Below, piece by piece: positions 32,685-41,332 of a stretch of 64,000 nucleotides of DNA (position 1 is the first letter of the stretch; each line of letters opens with the position of its first letter). Below the pieces are notes generated by a model. It was not told the DNA's origin, searched no databases, and worked only from the letters and a program-made list of their open reading frames with translations. The translations under genes and the position numbers were made by a program. Source of the stretch: Bosea sp. Tri-49 (GTDB taxonomy: Bacteria; Pseudomonadota; Alphaproteobacteria; Rhizobiales; Beijerinckiaceae); the NCBI RefSeq assembly GCF_003952665.1, contig NZ_CP017946.1, forward strand, positions 4,152,501 through 4,216,500, given 5' to 3'.

Positions 32685-33209
32685 ATGAACCGCAGAACCG
32701 TCCTCAAGTCCGCAGCTCCTTCGATCGCCATTGCATTCCCCGTAACCGTTGCTGGATGCATCCCGCCCGTCATCGCTGCCGCCGGCAGTCCTGATGCCGC
32801 GCTTGTGGATCTAGGCGTCAAGTTCGATCAGGCGCATGCAGCCTGGGTGCTGTGCTGGAAGGAATGGCAGCGCATCGAGAACAAATGGCAAGCCACCTTC
32901 GAGGCGAAGGGCATGAGCTTTGCCGAGCATGGCGCACCTGCCGTCAATTCGATCTTCACTGAGCTTGGCGGCGACGAGGCCAGCGATGCAAATGACGCCG
33001 CGCTGGCGTTGGTCCAGAGCATCGCGGATCAGATTCGAGCGATGCGCGCGACTACGATTGCCGGCATCGCAGCAAAGGCCAAGGTCGCCTGTTTCGATGC
33101 GGTTCCGATGCATGAGGTCGTCGCGCCGGAGAAGGAGCGCGATTACGGGCCGCAAGCGGTCCTCGCACTGCTCGCCGAGATCGAAGCCGTTGCGAGGGCG
33201 GGCGCATGA
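32685..33209 (+). CDS. Tat-type lipoprotein, helical (174 aa)
   Basis: MNRRTVLKSAAPSIAIAF is a twin-arginine signal ending in lipobox VAGC (Cys25), indicating a Tat-exported lipoprotein. The mature domain is helical with two Trp-rich helices (AAWVLCWKEWQRIENKW), recalling its neighbours at 31840 and 33206. It overlaps the next gene by ATGA. Confidence 0.65.
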   Translation: MNRRTVLKSAAPSIAIAFPVTVAGCIPPVIAAAGSPDAALVDLGVKFDQAHAAWVLCWKEWQRIENKWQATFEAKGMSFAEHGAPAVNSIFTELGGDEASDANDAALALVQSIADQIRAMRATTIAGIAAKAKVACFDAVPMHEVVAPEKERDYGPQAVLALLAEIEAVARAGA

Positions 33210-33823
33210 ACCCCACCGCCATTGTCGCCACAACTACCCGGCTCGCTGCTGACTATCACGTCGCGGCCGCCACGCTCGCCGCCATCGGGACGCGATGGGG
33301 CGCAGAATGGCCCGAGGCGCCCGATGCCATCACGGCACCCGCTTTCGTCCTCGGGGGCGATCTGGAGCGCGACCTGTTGGGCGTCTCGCGCCAGCCCTGG
33401 CGCAAGTTTTTCGGCGCCAAGCATTTCGCCCGCGAAGTCAAACGGTGCGGCCGAATGGAGGGCACGGCGCGGCGGCGCAATCTGCCGGTGGAAGATTGGT
33501 CCCTGCTTCGCGAGGCAGCGCAAGCCGCCATGACCGAGGCCGAGACTTATGAACTGGCCTGCGAGCGCGTGAAGCTTGCCGCCGGCATCCCTGCCGCTCG
33601 GGAGGCGCTGGATAAGGCCCGGACGGAACTGCTGGCCCATGTTGCCGGGCTGATGGAAGCTGAGCCCATGGACCGAGCCGAGCTGACGGCGCGGGCGCAC
33701 GCCTTGAATACGGTTGCGGCCATCCCGCAGGCGCAGCGCGCATCAGCGGACCTCAATGGGCAGTGGCTCGCTCGCCTCGCCGCCGCAGTCGTCCGCCTCG
33801 CTCCTATGGGGGAAAACTCATGA
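33206..33823 (+). CDS. Cytosolic paralogue of the Tat-exported protein (205 aa)
   Basis: No signal peptide. N-terminal YHVAAATLAAIGTRWGAEWP corresponds to YRQAIEAREAIVRKWAPKWP of the 259-aa Tat protein, and the C-terminal halves also align (ALNTVAAIPQ / ALQAVAHVPD). It is coupled by ATGA on both sides. Function unknown; it may be the unexported partner of the same family. Confidence 0.6.
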   Translation: MNPTAIVATTTRLAADYHVAAATLAAIGTRWGAEWPEAPDAITAPAFVLGGDLERDLLGVSRQPWRKFFGAKHFAREVKRCGRMEGTARRRNLPVEDWSLLREAAQAAMTEAETYELACERVKLAAGIPAAREALDKARTELLAHVAGLMEAEPMDRAELTARAHALNTVAAIPQAQRASADLNGQWLARLAAAVVRLAPMGENS

Positions 33824-33969
33824 GCCCGTTCAAGACCAATCGCCGCCGGGGCAAGGCCAAGCCCGTCAGCCTGCCGACGTTCTCCTTTTACGGCCATCTG
33901 CCGGTCATCTACATCGGCGGAGGGCTGGTCATCGGGCGCCGCGTCATTCCGCTGGAGCGCAGCGCATGA
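33820..33969 (+). CDS. Small basic protein (49 aa)
   Basis: Overlaps both neighbours by ATGA. A basic start (NRRRGKAKP) is followed by a strand-rich stretch (YGHLPVIYIGGGLVIGRRVI). Coupling supports it; no family is known. Confidence 0.5.
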   Translation: MSPFKTNRRRGKAKPVSLPTFSFYGHLPVIYIGGGLVIGRRVIPLERSA

Positions 33970-34262
33970 ACCGCCAGCAGTTTTTCCGCGAGACGCCAGT
34001 CGCCGCCGCGACCGTCTACGCCCATGAAGTCGAAGCTGAGGCCAAACGGATTCCTCGCGTCCTGGCCTACCTCGATCGCTGCGGCGCGACATTTGAGGCC
34101 GTGCCGGGCTGGCCTGGTTGGTATGCCGCTCGGTGGAGCGACGAAGTCAACTTTGGCGACCACCTGCGCCGTTGGGCGTGCTGCACGGATATCGAGATGG
34201 ATTGCGAATGGCCTTACGCGCTCGCGTTCAAGGCGCGCGTCGAAGCGGGAGCGCGGTTATGA
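33966..34262 (+). CDS. Hypothetical protein (98 aa)
   Basis: MNRQQFFRETPVAAATVYAH opens a helical N-terminus, followed by a Trp/Cys-rich half (GWPGWYAARW, RRWACCTDIEMDCEW). The four cysteines might bind metal. ATG is coupled to the previous stop. No family is recognised. Confidence 0.55.
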   Translation: MNRQQFFRETPVAAATVYAHEVEAEAKRIPRVLAYLDRCGATFEAVPGWPGWYAARWSDEVNFGDHLRRWACCTDIEMDCEWPYALAFKARVEAGARL

Positions 34263-34615
34263 GCCTCGCGGCCGAGAACCTCTTCCCGCTCTTCGCTCAG
34301 CCACTCTCCGGAAGCGAAGATCTAACGCCGGCCGAATCTCGCGATGTGCTCCTGATCCTGGGAGAAGTCGCGAACCGGCTGACACGCGCCACCAACTCCG
34401 CCGCCGGCCTCCGGCGCAGGCTCGACGCCATTGCCGGTGCCATCGTCACCTTCATGGATGAGATCGACGGCGATCCGGATCTTGAAGAGCAGTGTGAGGA
34501 CGAGGGCGGGCAGTGCGACGACGAAGGGATGCCAGATGACAACGGCATAGCGGATTTCGATGGCGAGGCGGAGCAATGGGGCTCGCAGCACAGGCAAGGC
34601 GGTTGGATGACATGA
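34259..34615 (+). CDS. Hypothetical protein with acidic tail (118 aa)
   Basis: The N-terminal ~70 residues are helical (ESRDVLLILGEVANRLTRAT); the tail is strongly acidic with two cysteines (EEQCEDEGGQCDDE). DNA-mimic proteins have such tails, but the similarity stops at composition. Coupled on both sides. Confidence 0.5.
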   Translation: MSLAAENLFPLFAQPLSGSEDLTPAESRDVLLILGEVANRLTRATNSAAGLRRRLDAIAGAIVTFMDEIDGDPDLEEQCEDEGGQCDDEGMPDDNGIADFDGEAEQWGSQHRQGGWMT

Positions 34616-34908
34616 AACTTCGGGACATCACCGACGCCATAGGCAGCGATGACAAGCCAGCGCTCAGGCGGGCGTTCTGCGCCCTGGTTGAGCACCCCGA
34701 GGGTGAGGTCGTTGAGGCCTCCTCGGGTGGACTACTGATCGTGGCGCTTAACCGGCTGTGCGTCGCGCTGAAGGATGATGTGGCTACGATGCCGTCCGAG
34801 ACCTGCGCGGCACTCCAGCTGCCTGCGGGCGCGACCTATGCCGATGGCGCAGCTCAAGCGAAGCGGGATAGCGCCCGCCTCGCCCGACAACTGGTGGCCA
34901 CTAGCTAA
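34612..34908 (+). CDS. Hypothetical protein (98 aa), last gene of the element
   Basis: Overlaps the previous stop by ATGA. Helical and alanine-rich (KLRDITDAIGSDDKPALRRA, GGLLIVALNRLCVAL). It ends 55 bases before the right-hand TTGGGGTAG motif. No family is recognised. Confidence 0.5.
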   Translation: MKLRDITDAIGSDDKPALRRAFCALVEHPEGEVVEASSGGLLIVALNRLCVALKDDVATMPSETCAALQLPAGATYADGAAQAKRDSARLARQLVATS

Positions 34909-34962
34909 GGTGCGACATATCACCATAGCAGCCCGTTCCGGCCCGATCCGAATTGCGCATGC

Positions 34963-34984
34963 TGTTGGGGTAAATGTTGGGGTA
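34963..34984 (+). promoter_or_regulatory. Double TTGGGGTA motif, probable arm-type site (right)
   Basis: gttggggtaaatgttggggtag, cut here at the motif, differs from the left copy (583-604) at two of 22 positions and has the same orientation. It lies 50 bases inside the right attachment repeat. Confidence 0.6.
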
Positions 34985-35039
34985 GCGTCTAAGCAGCGCT
35001 CCGAAAAGCCTGCAATATCAGCTCTTTACGGAGGAGATT

Positions 35040-35115
<76 letters not shown>

Positions 35116-35307
35116 ACTCTGCCGGCCTTCTTGGGAAAAGGCCGGGAAATCGTCGCGGTCCAGAAGGCTCTCTAGGAGCCGGTCCGCGCCCGCCGCCGCA
35201 GCGACGAAGCGCTCTATAGGCAAGCTTGCGCCGAGACACAAGCACTGATGTCACGTTCCTGTCGCGCTTTTTTCCAAGGCGCGACTTTGACGCAATCTCG
35301 ACGCGAC

Positions 35308-35712
35308 TCAGACGTCCTCGTCGCCCTCGATGTCGCCATCGATCAGGTCGGCGACATCATCGTCGCCTTCCTCGTCCTCTTCCAGGAAGGTGTCGTCATC
35401 GGTGGCGGCGCCGTCATCCTCGATCTCGATGTCGTCGTCGCTGGTGACCACCGGCTCCTTCTCGGCGGCTTCCGCATCGGCATCGTCGAGCGAGACGAGC
35501 TCGACCGCGCCGTCAGCGGCATCGACCTCTTCCTCGTCATCGCTCGGCTTGGGCGCAGGCGCCGCCGCCGCTGCCTTGGCCTGCGGCTCGAACAGCGAGC
35601 GCGGGTAGGACTGGCCGGTATAGGGCGAAACGATCGGATCCTTGTCGAGATCGTAGAATTTGCGCCCCGTTACCGGGCAGACGCGCTTGGTGCCAAGTTC
35701 CGGTTTCGCCAC
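35308..35712 (-). CDS. TIGR02300 'FYDLN' acidic-domain protein (134 aa)
   Basis: The N-terminal ~45 residues (GTKRVCPVTGRKFYDLDKDP and SPYTGQSYP) match the TIGR02300/FYDLN_acid family, widespread in alphaproteobacteria, with a zinc-ribbon-like start. The remaining ~85 residues are a long Asp/Glu tract. The start is GTG 35712. It is usually encoded divergently from the aroA-cmk region; here cmk is the first divergent gene. Function is not established. Confidence 0.85.
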   Translation of the reverse strand: MAKPELGTKRVCPVTGRKFYDLDKDPIVSPYTGQSYPRSLFEPQAKAAAAAPAPKPSDDEEEVDAADGAVELVSLDDADAEAAEKEPVVTSDDDIEIEDDGAATDDDTFLEEDEEGDDDVADLIDGDIEGDEDV

Positions 35713-35887
35713 TGCGTCGGACCTTCGTGTTCGTGCTGAGTTCGAAAAAAGCAGGGGCGTCCGTTAGTCGGGCCAAGCGTCCCTGTCAAATCCTGATTGA
35801 GTCAAGGCGCAAATCCCCGACGTCGGCTGCAAAACTGCTTCGCATCATCGCCTCCGGTGATTTAGAAATCTGCCCGACACCCGCCAG

Positions 35888-36574
35888 ATGAAAGACGATG
35901 CCGTGCCCGACGCCCAGCCGCCCGCTTCCGCGACCAACCGGGCTCGCCTGGTCATCGCCGTCGACGGGCCGGCAGCCTCCGGCAAAGGCACATTGGCGCG
36001 CCGACTCGCAGCCCACTACGCCCTGCCCTATCTCGACACCGGCCTGCTTTACCGCATGGTTGCCCGCACCATGCTCGATGCCGGCGAGCCACTCGACGAT
36101 GTCGAGGCCGCCGCCGCCGCGGCCGCAGGCTTCGACGATACCGCGATCGACGAGGCGCGGCTGCGCGGCCGAGAGATCGGCGAGGCCGCTTCCGTCGTGG
36201 CTGCGCTGCCCGCGGTCCGGCGCGCCCTGATCGACCGGCAGCGCCGCTTTGCCGCGGCGGGTGCAGGGGCCGTACTCGACGGGCGCGACATCGGCACGGT
36301 GATCTGCCCGGATGCGACGGTGAAGCTCTTCGTCACCGCGACCCCGGAGGTCCGCGCCGCGCGCCGGCACAAGGAATTGGCCGGGCGCGGCGAAGCCGCG
36401 ACACTCGACGGCATCCTGGTGGACATCCGCCGCCGCGACGCCAGGGATTCAGGCCGCGGCGATGCGCCGCTGAAAGCGGCGGAAGACGCTGTCTTGCTCG
36501 ATACCTCGGCGCTCGGCGTCGAGGAGGCCTTCCAGGCTGCGCTCGCCATCGTGGAGAACCGCAGACGAGGCTAA
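35888..36574 (+). CDS. cmk: Cytidylate kinase
   Basis: Phosphorylates CMP and dCMP with ATP for pyrimidine nucleotide supply. The P-loop GPAASGKGT is at residues 27-35, the CMP-binding segment is [11 protein letters not shown], then [20 protein letters not shown] and the lid [14 protein letters not shown]; all are intact in 228 aa. In many relatives the order is aroA-cmk-rpsA. Here neither aroA nor rpsA adjoins: the upstream gene is the divergent FYDLN protein and the downstream gene is a DUF1194 protein. Confidence 0.95.
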   Translation: MKDDAVPDAQPPASATNRARLVIAVDGPAASGKGTLARRLAAHYALPYLDTGLLYRMVARTMLDAGEPLDDVEAAAAAAAGFDDTAIDEARLRGREIGEAASVVAALPAVRRALIDRQRRFAAAGAGAVLDGRDIGTVICPDATVKLFVTATPEVRAARRHKELAGRGEAATLDGILVDIRRRDARDSGRGDAPLKAAEDAVLLDTSALGVEEAFQAALAIVENRRRG

Positions 36575-36756
36575 CCCTGCGGCGCATCGGCCTGCTCGAA
36601 GTGGTGCCCACTTTTCAGGCTGATACTCCCGCTTTCGTACTTGGCGCGAATCGAAACTGGGCGCAGACTTCAATGACATTCGTTTGAAGCCTGCCTTCGT
36701 CCGAAACTCAGCCTCCTTTCGGCGTCACGCTTCGACGACAGATGACGGAGGTTTCG

Positions 36757-37578
36757 ATGCGGCGCTGGCTGTTCGGTCTCTTTTGTCTCGCGGTGGCCGG
36801 TGCCTGGCCCGCCGCCGCGCCCAATGCGCAGCAAGCAGCTGCGCCTCCCGAAGAAGTCGACGTCGCGCTGGTGCTGGCGGTCGACGTCTCCTATTCGATG
36901 GATCTCGACGAGCTCGCCTTGCAGCGCAACGGCTATATCGAGGCGTTCCGCTCGAAGGAGTTGCACGATGCGATCGCCAAGGGCGCGATCGGCAAGATCG
37001 CCGTCAGCTATTTCGAATGGGCGGGCGGCGACTTCCAGCACATCGTCAAGCCCTGGACCGTGATCGAGACCCCGCAATCGGCGATCGCCTTCGCTGAGGA
37101 GCTCGGCGAAGCGCCGACCAGGCGCGGACGGCGCACCTCGATTTCGGGTGCGATCGACCTTGCAGTCTCGCTACTCGAGACGAGCAATGTCGCGGCGATG
37201 CGCCGCGTCATCGACATCTCCGGCGACGGCGCCAACAATGACGGGCGCCCGGTGACGCAGGCCCGCGACGCCGCCCGCGACAAAGGCATTTCCATCAACG
37301 GCCTGCCGGTGATGCTGAAGCAGGCGAGCTATTTCGACATCGACAACCTCGACATCTACTACGAGGAGTGCGTCATCACCGGTATCGGCGCCTTCGTCAT
37401 CCCGATCCGCGAACGCAAGCAATTCGTCGATGCGACCCGAACCAAGCTGGTGCGCGAGATCGCGGAAATGCCGGCCTCGGGACCCGAAGCCCTCATCCAA
37501 AAGGCACAGCAGGCCCCGGCATCGCGCCTCTCCTGCCTGCAGGGCGAGCGGCAATGGCGCGACCGGATGGGGAACTGA
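36757..37578 (+). CDS. DUF1194 secreted protein with vWA domain (273 aa)
   Basis: A Sec signal peptide (MRRWLFGLFCLAVAGAWPAAA) is followed by a von Willebrand A domain with the MIDAS start DVSYSMD (residues ~43-49) and later SGDGANNDGR, matching DUF1194. The family is found mainly in alphaproteobacteria; a periplasmic binding or assembly role is assumed from the fold. ATG 36757 has GGAGG seven bases upstream; ATG 36742 is a weaker alternative. Confidence 0.85.
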   Translation: MRRWLFGLFCLAVAGAWPAAAPNAQQAAAPPEEVDVALVLAVDVSYSMDLDELALQRNGYIEAFRSKELHDAIAKGAIGKIAVSYFEWAGGDFQHIVKPWTVIETPQSAIAFAEELGEAPTRRGRRTSISGAIDLAVSLLETSNVAAMRRVIDISGDGANNDGRPVTQARDAARDKGISINGLPVMLKQASYFDIDNLDIYYEECVITGIGAFVIPIRERKQFVDATRTKLVREIAEMPASGPEALIQKAQQAPASRLSCLQGERQWRDRMGN

Positions 37579-37581
37579 CCC

Positions 37582-38775
37582 TCAGGCCTTGCCGCGGATC
37601 GCCGCGCTGGCGTGAAAAAGGATGAGTGTCGCCACGCCGATCACCGACATGACGGCTGGCAGAGGCAACGCGCTGCCTTTCAGCAGATGGCCAACGAACA
37701 GGCCGACGCAGGCCGCGAGCAGCATCTGGCACAAGCCGGTCAGGGACGAGGCCGCGCCTGCCCGCTCGGGGAACGGCATCATCGCCGCAGCCTGGGCCTG
37801 CGGCATGGTCAGGCCGATGCCGCAGGCATAGAGCGCCATCGGACCGATGACGCCGAACGGCCCGCCGAAACCGACCGCAACGCAAACCAGCATGGCGAGC
37901 CCGCCCGCGGCGAGGCAGGCGACGCCGAGCGCGATCACGCCATCGAGTCCGCGCCGTCCGACCAGGCGCTGCGCGATGATCGTCCCGAGGATGAAGCCGA
38001 GTACGGCACAACCGAAGGAGAGCCCATAGGCCGGCGCCGACAGGCCGTAAACGCCCATCAGCACGAAGGAGGACCCCGAGATGAAGGCGAAGAGCCCGGC
38101 ATAGGCGAGCGCGGTCAGGGCGACGTAGACCCGGTAAGCCGGGTTCTGCAGCAGCAACCGATAGCCGCGGACGATCGCGAACGGGGAAAGACGCTCGGGT
38201 GAACGCTGACGCAGTGTCTCCGGCATGATCGTCACGATGATGGCGAGCATGGCGAGCGCAAAGACGAGCGAGGCCAGGAAGGTCGAGCGCCAGCCGAAGG
38301 CGTTTTGCAGCACGCCGCCGATCACCGGCGCGATCGCCGGGACGAGACCCATGATCATGCCCATACGGGCGAGCTCGCGGCCGGCACGCGGCCCCTCATA
38401 GAGATCGCGCACCATGGCGCGGCCGAGCACGATCGGGCCCGATGCGCCAAGTGCCTGGGCGAAGCGGGCGCCGATCAGCGCCTCGATCGATGGCGCGAAA
38501 GCGCAGGCGAGCGTGGTCGCGATGAACAGGCCGAGACCGATCATCAGCACCGGCCTGCGGCCGAGCCGGTCCGAGAGCGGCCCCCAGATGATCTGGCCCG
38601 CGGCATAGCCGAACAGGAAAGCCGAGAGCGTCGCCTGCGCGCCGGCAAAATCCGTTCCCATCACCCGCGCAATCTCGGGCAGCGAGGGCAGGTAGAAGTC
38701 GGTCGAGAGCGGGCCGAGCGCCGTCAGCATGGCGAGCACGGCGGTCATCGCCAGCGTATCGGGGCGGAGGGGCAT
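37582..38775 (-). CDS. Bcr/CflA-family multidrug efflux MFS transporter
   Basis: A 12-span major facilitator protein (397 aa) of the drug:H+ antiporter-1 class. The motif-A loop PLSDRLGRRPVLMIGL lies between helices 2 and 3, and TALGPLSTDFYLPSLPEI in helix 1 is characteristic of the Bcr/CflA (bicyclomycin/chloramphenicol) group. It exports small toxic molecules using the proton gradient. The start is ATG 38775. Only three bases separate its 3' end from the convergent DUF1194 gene. Confidence 0.9.
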   Translation of the reverse strand: MPLRPDTLAMTAVLAMLTALGPLSTDFYLPSLPEIARVMGTDFAGAQATLSAFLFGYAAGQIIWGPLSDRLGRRPVLMIGLGLFIATTLACAFAPSIEALIGARFAQALGASGPIVLGRAMVRDLYEGPRAGRELARMGMIMGLVPAIAPVIGGVLQNAFGWRSTFLASLVFALAMLAIIVTIMPETLRQRSPERLSPFAIVRGYRLLLQNPAYRVYVALTALAYAGLFAFISGSSFVLMGVYGLSAPAYGLSFGCAVLGFILGTIIAQRLVGRRGLDGVIALGVACLAAGGLAMLVCVAVGFGGPFGVIGPMALYACGIGLTMPQAQAAAMMPFPERAGAASSLTGLCQMLLAACVGLFVGHLLKGSALPLPAVMSVIGVATLILFHASAAIRGKA

Positions 38776-38850
38776 GGTTCGGCGGCTCTCGGTCGGTGGC
38801 CGCCGGTTTATGTCGCCCCTGCCAGCCTGTCGAGGCGGCGGCACGGACTG

Positions 38851-40263
38851 TCAGCGGAAGAAGATCAGCGTCTCAAGCAGGAAGAGCGGGATCAGGATCG
38901 CGCCGGACCAGAGCATGTAGCCGAAGAAGCTGGGCATCGCGACCTTCCGGTCCTTGGCGATGGCATAGACCATGAAGTTCGGGGCGTTGCCGATATAGGA
39001 GTTGGCGCCCATGAAGACAGCTCCAGCCGAGATCGCGGTCAACGTCAGCGCTCCGGTCGTCATCAGCGCCTTGGGATCGCCGCCAGCGAGCTCGAAGAAG
39101 ACGAGATAGGTCGGGGCGTTGTCGAGGAAGGAGGAGAGCGCACCGGTCAGCCAGAAATAGGCGACATTGTTGGCGCTGCCATCGGCGTTGCTGACGAGCG
39201 CGACGAGCGGCGCGAAAGCGCCGTTGCGTCCGGCCTGGAGCATGGCCAACACCGGGATGATGCAGGCGAAGATGCCAGCGAAGAGCTTGGCGACCTCCTT
39301 GATCGGTCCCCAGCTGAACTCGTTGCCGGCGCGCACCGGCTTCGGCGTCAAGGCGAGCGACAGGCCTGCCAGCACGAGCAGGACAAGATCGCGCGCCAGA
39401 TTCTGCCATTCGACGGCGACGCCATGGATGGTGAAGGCGACGCCCGGCTTCCAGTTCGCCGACATCAGGATGGCGAGGATGACGCCAACGAGCAGGAGGA
39501 GATTGACCTTACCGAACAGCTTGATGGCGCGGTCCGGCGTCGGATCGCGCAGCGGCGGATAGGTCTCCTCCTTGCGGAAGAACCAGCTGTCGAGCGCGAA
39601 GAATACAGCAAGCAGGACCGCAACCGCGAACAGCGTCTCCGGCAGGAGATGCGTGGTCGTCCAGAAGAAGGAGACGCCGCGCAGGAAGCCGAGGAAGAGC
39701 GGCGGGTCGCCGAGCGGCGTCAGCGATCCCCCGATATTCGAGACCAGGAAGATGAAGAAGACGACGACATGAACGTTATGGCGCCGGTTGTCGTTCGCGC
39801 GCAGAACCGGGCGGATCATGATGATCGAGGCGCCGGTGGTGCCGACGAAGCTCGCCATCAGCGTGCCGATCGCGAGCAGCACGGTGTTCGTCAGCGGCGT
39901 CCCGTGCAGGTTGCCGGTGATCAGGATGCCACCGGCGATAGTGAACAGCGCAAAGAGCAGGATGATGAAGGGGATGTAGTCGAGCAGCCCGGTGTGCAGC
40001 AGCGCGCCGAGCGCGGGATCGAGGCTGCGGAACAGCACGAGCGGCACCACCACCAGCACGGCCCAGAAGGCTGCGAACTTGCCGTAGTTCAGCTCCCAGA
40101 AATGCGGGAACAGCACCGGGCCGAGCGCGATCGAGAGCAGCATGCCGGCGAAGGGCAGGGCCCAGGCGACTCCCATGCTCGCGCCGCCGATGTCGCCAGC
40201 GGCGAAGGCGACTTGCGGAGCCAGGGCGAATAGGAACGTAGCGCCGGCGAGCTTCGTCAGCAT
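38851..40263 (-). CDS. Na+/H+ antiporter-like permease (ion transporter superfamily)
   Basis: A ~470-aa integral membrane protein with about 12 hydrophobic segments. It shows the conserved LTPLGDPPLFLGFLRGV and SSFLDNAPTYLVFFELAG motifs of the CitMHS/ArsB-like 'sodium:proton antiporter' group (UIT family). It probably exchanges Na+ for protons. ATG 40263 gives a membrane-targeted N-terminus (MLTKLAGATFLFALAPQVAF); 16 extra basic residues from 40311 are less likely. A ~240-base gap to the next gene shows no gene. Confidence 0.85.
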   Translation of the reverse strand: MLTKLAGATFLFALAPQVAFAAGDIGGASMGVAWALPFAGMLLSIALGPVLFPHFWELNYGKFAAFWAVLVVVPLVLFRSLDPALGALLHTGLLDYIPFIILLFALFTIAGGILITGNLHGTPLTNTVLLAIGTLMASFVGTTGASIIMIRPVLRANDNRRHNVHVVVFFIFLVSNIGGSLTPLGDPPLFLGFLRGVSFFWTTTHLLPETLFAVAVLLAVFFALDSWFFRKEETYPPLRDPTPDRAIKLFGKVNLLLLVGVILAILMSANWKPGVAFTIHGVAVEWQNLARDLVLLVLAGLSLALTPKPVRAGNEFSWGPIKEVAKLFAGIFACIIPVLAMLQAGRNGAFAPLVALVSNADGSANNVAYFWLTGALSSFLDNAPTYLVFFELAGGDPKALMTTGALTLTAISAGAVFMGANSYIGNAPNFMVYAIAKDRKVAMPSFFGYMLWSGAILIPLFLLETLIFFR

Positions 40264-40500
40264 GAAAATCGGCCCCTTCCCCACCCGCTTGCCGCGGGAC
40301 GTCGTCGCCACCCATCGCCGCGACGGTTATATCAAGGCTATGCGGCTCGCAACGACACAGGCTCGCTCGCACTGCAGCCGCTGTTCTCCAACGAAGGAGA
40401 CCCGGATGAGCGGGCGAGAGATGAATCGTTATGCCTGCATTCATTCTCGTGGAATAATCTTCTCTTGCGGCGTCCCGCCCGCACCTGATTCGGGACCACC

Positions 40501-41289
40501 ATGTGCCGTTTCCTCGCCTATGCAGGCGCCCCCGTCTTCCTCGAGGACTTCATCGCCTCGCCCTGCCATTCGCTGATCCACCAGTCGCTGCACGCCGAGG
40601 AGGCCAAGACCGGCACCAATGGCGACGGCTTCGGCGTCGGCTGGTATGGCGAGCGGGAGGAGCCCGGCCAGTATCGCGAGATCAGGCCGGCCTGGTCTGA
40701 CGAGAACCTGCTCTCGATCGCGCGCCTCGTGCGCTCGCATCTGTTCTTCGCGCATGTGCGCGCCGCGACCGGCACGGCGACGACGCGGGCGAACTGCCAC
40801 CCCTTCGTCCATGGCCGGCATCTCTTCATGCACAACGGCCAGATCGGCGGCTACGCGCTGATCAGGCGCAGGTTGGAGAGCCTGATTCCGGACGGCCTCT
40901 ATGACGCCCGCGTCGGCACAACCGATTCCGAGGCGCTGTTCCTGCTGGCACTGGCGCGCATCGCCGAAGGCGCCTCTCCCGGCGAGGCCCTCGCCGGAGC
41001 GCTCGGTGACGCGCTGGCGCTGATGCAGGAGGCCGGGGTGCGCGAGCCCCTGCGCTGCGCCGCCGCCCTCGCCGATGGCGAGACAATCCATGCGGTGCGC
41101 TGGTCCTCCGACTCAAAGCCGCCGACGCTTTATCTCTGCGATCGTGGCGATGCGGTGATCATCGCCTCCGAGCCGGTCGATGCCGCCCGCGACTGCTGGC
41201 AGGCGCTGCCCTGCAACACGCTGGTTTCGGCAAAAGCGGGTGCGGTCAGCATGACGCCGTTCGAGGTTGGATTGAAGCAGGCCGCCTGA
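40501..41289 (+). CDS. Class II glutamine amidotransferase (YafJ/EgtC-like)
   Basis: An Ntn-hydrolase domain with nucleophile Cys2 (MCRFLAYAGAP) exposed after Met removal, then NGDGFGVGWYG, FFAHVRAATG and NCHPFVHGRHLFMHNGQIGG, all typical of GATase type 2. The protein (262 aa) is the stand-alone amidase form related to YafJ and the ergothioneine hydrolase EgtC, but no other ergothioneine gene is present. The exact substrate is unknown. Confidence 0.9.
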   Translation: MCRFLAYAGAPVFLEDFIASPCHSLIHQSLHAEEAKTGTNGDGFGVGWYGEREEPGQYREIRPAWSDENLLSIARLVRSHLFFAHVRAATGTATTRANCHPFVHGRHLFMHNGQIGGYALIRRRLESLIPDGLYDARVGTTDSEALFLLALARIAEGASPGEALAGALGDALALMQEAGVREPLRCAAALADGETIHAVRWSSDSKPPTLYLCDRGDAVIIASEPVDAARDCWQALPCNTLVSAKAGAVSMTPFEVGLKQAA

Positions 41290-41332
41290 GCTGGCTTGCG
41301 CAGTCATGCCGCCTGCGCCACATCGCAAGCTG

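Noticed and set aside
35122..35145. CCGGCCTT/AAGGCCGG hairpin next to tRNA-Ala as a terminator
   Set aside because: It lies upstream of the tRNA on its own strand and has no T tract; no gene ends there.
38305..40233. 642-aa open frame on the plus strand
   Set aside because: Antisense to the efflux pump and the antiporter-like permease; composition is Glu/Gln/Arg/His repeats without any motif.
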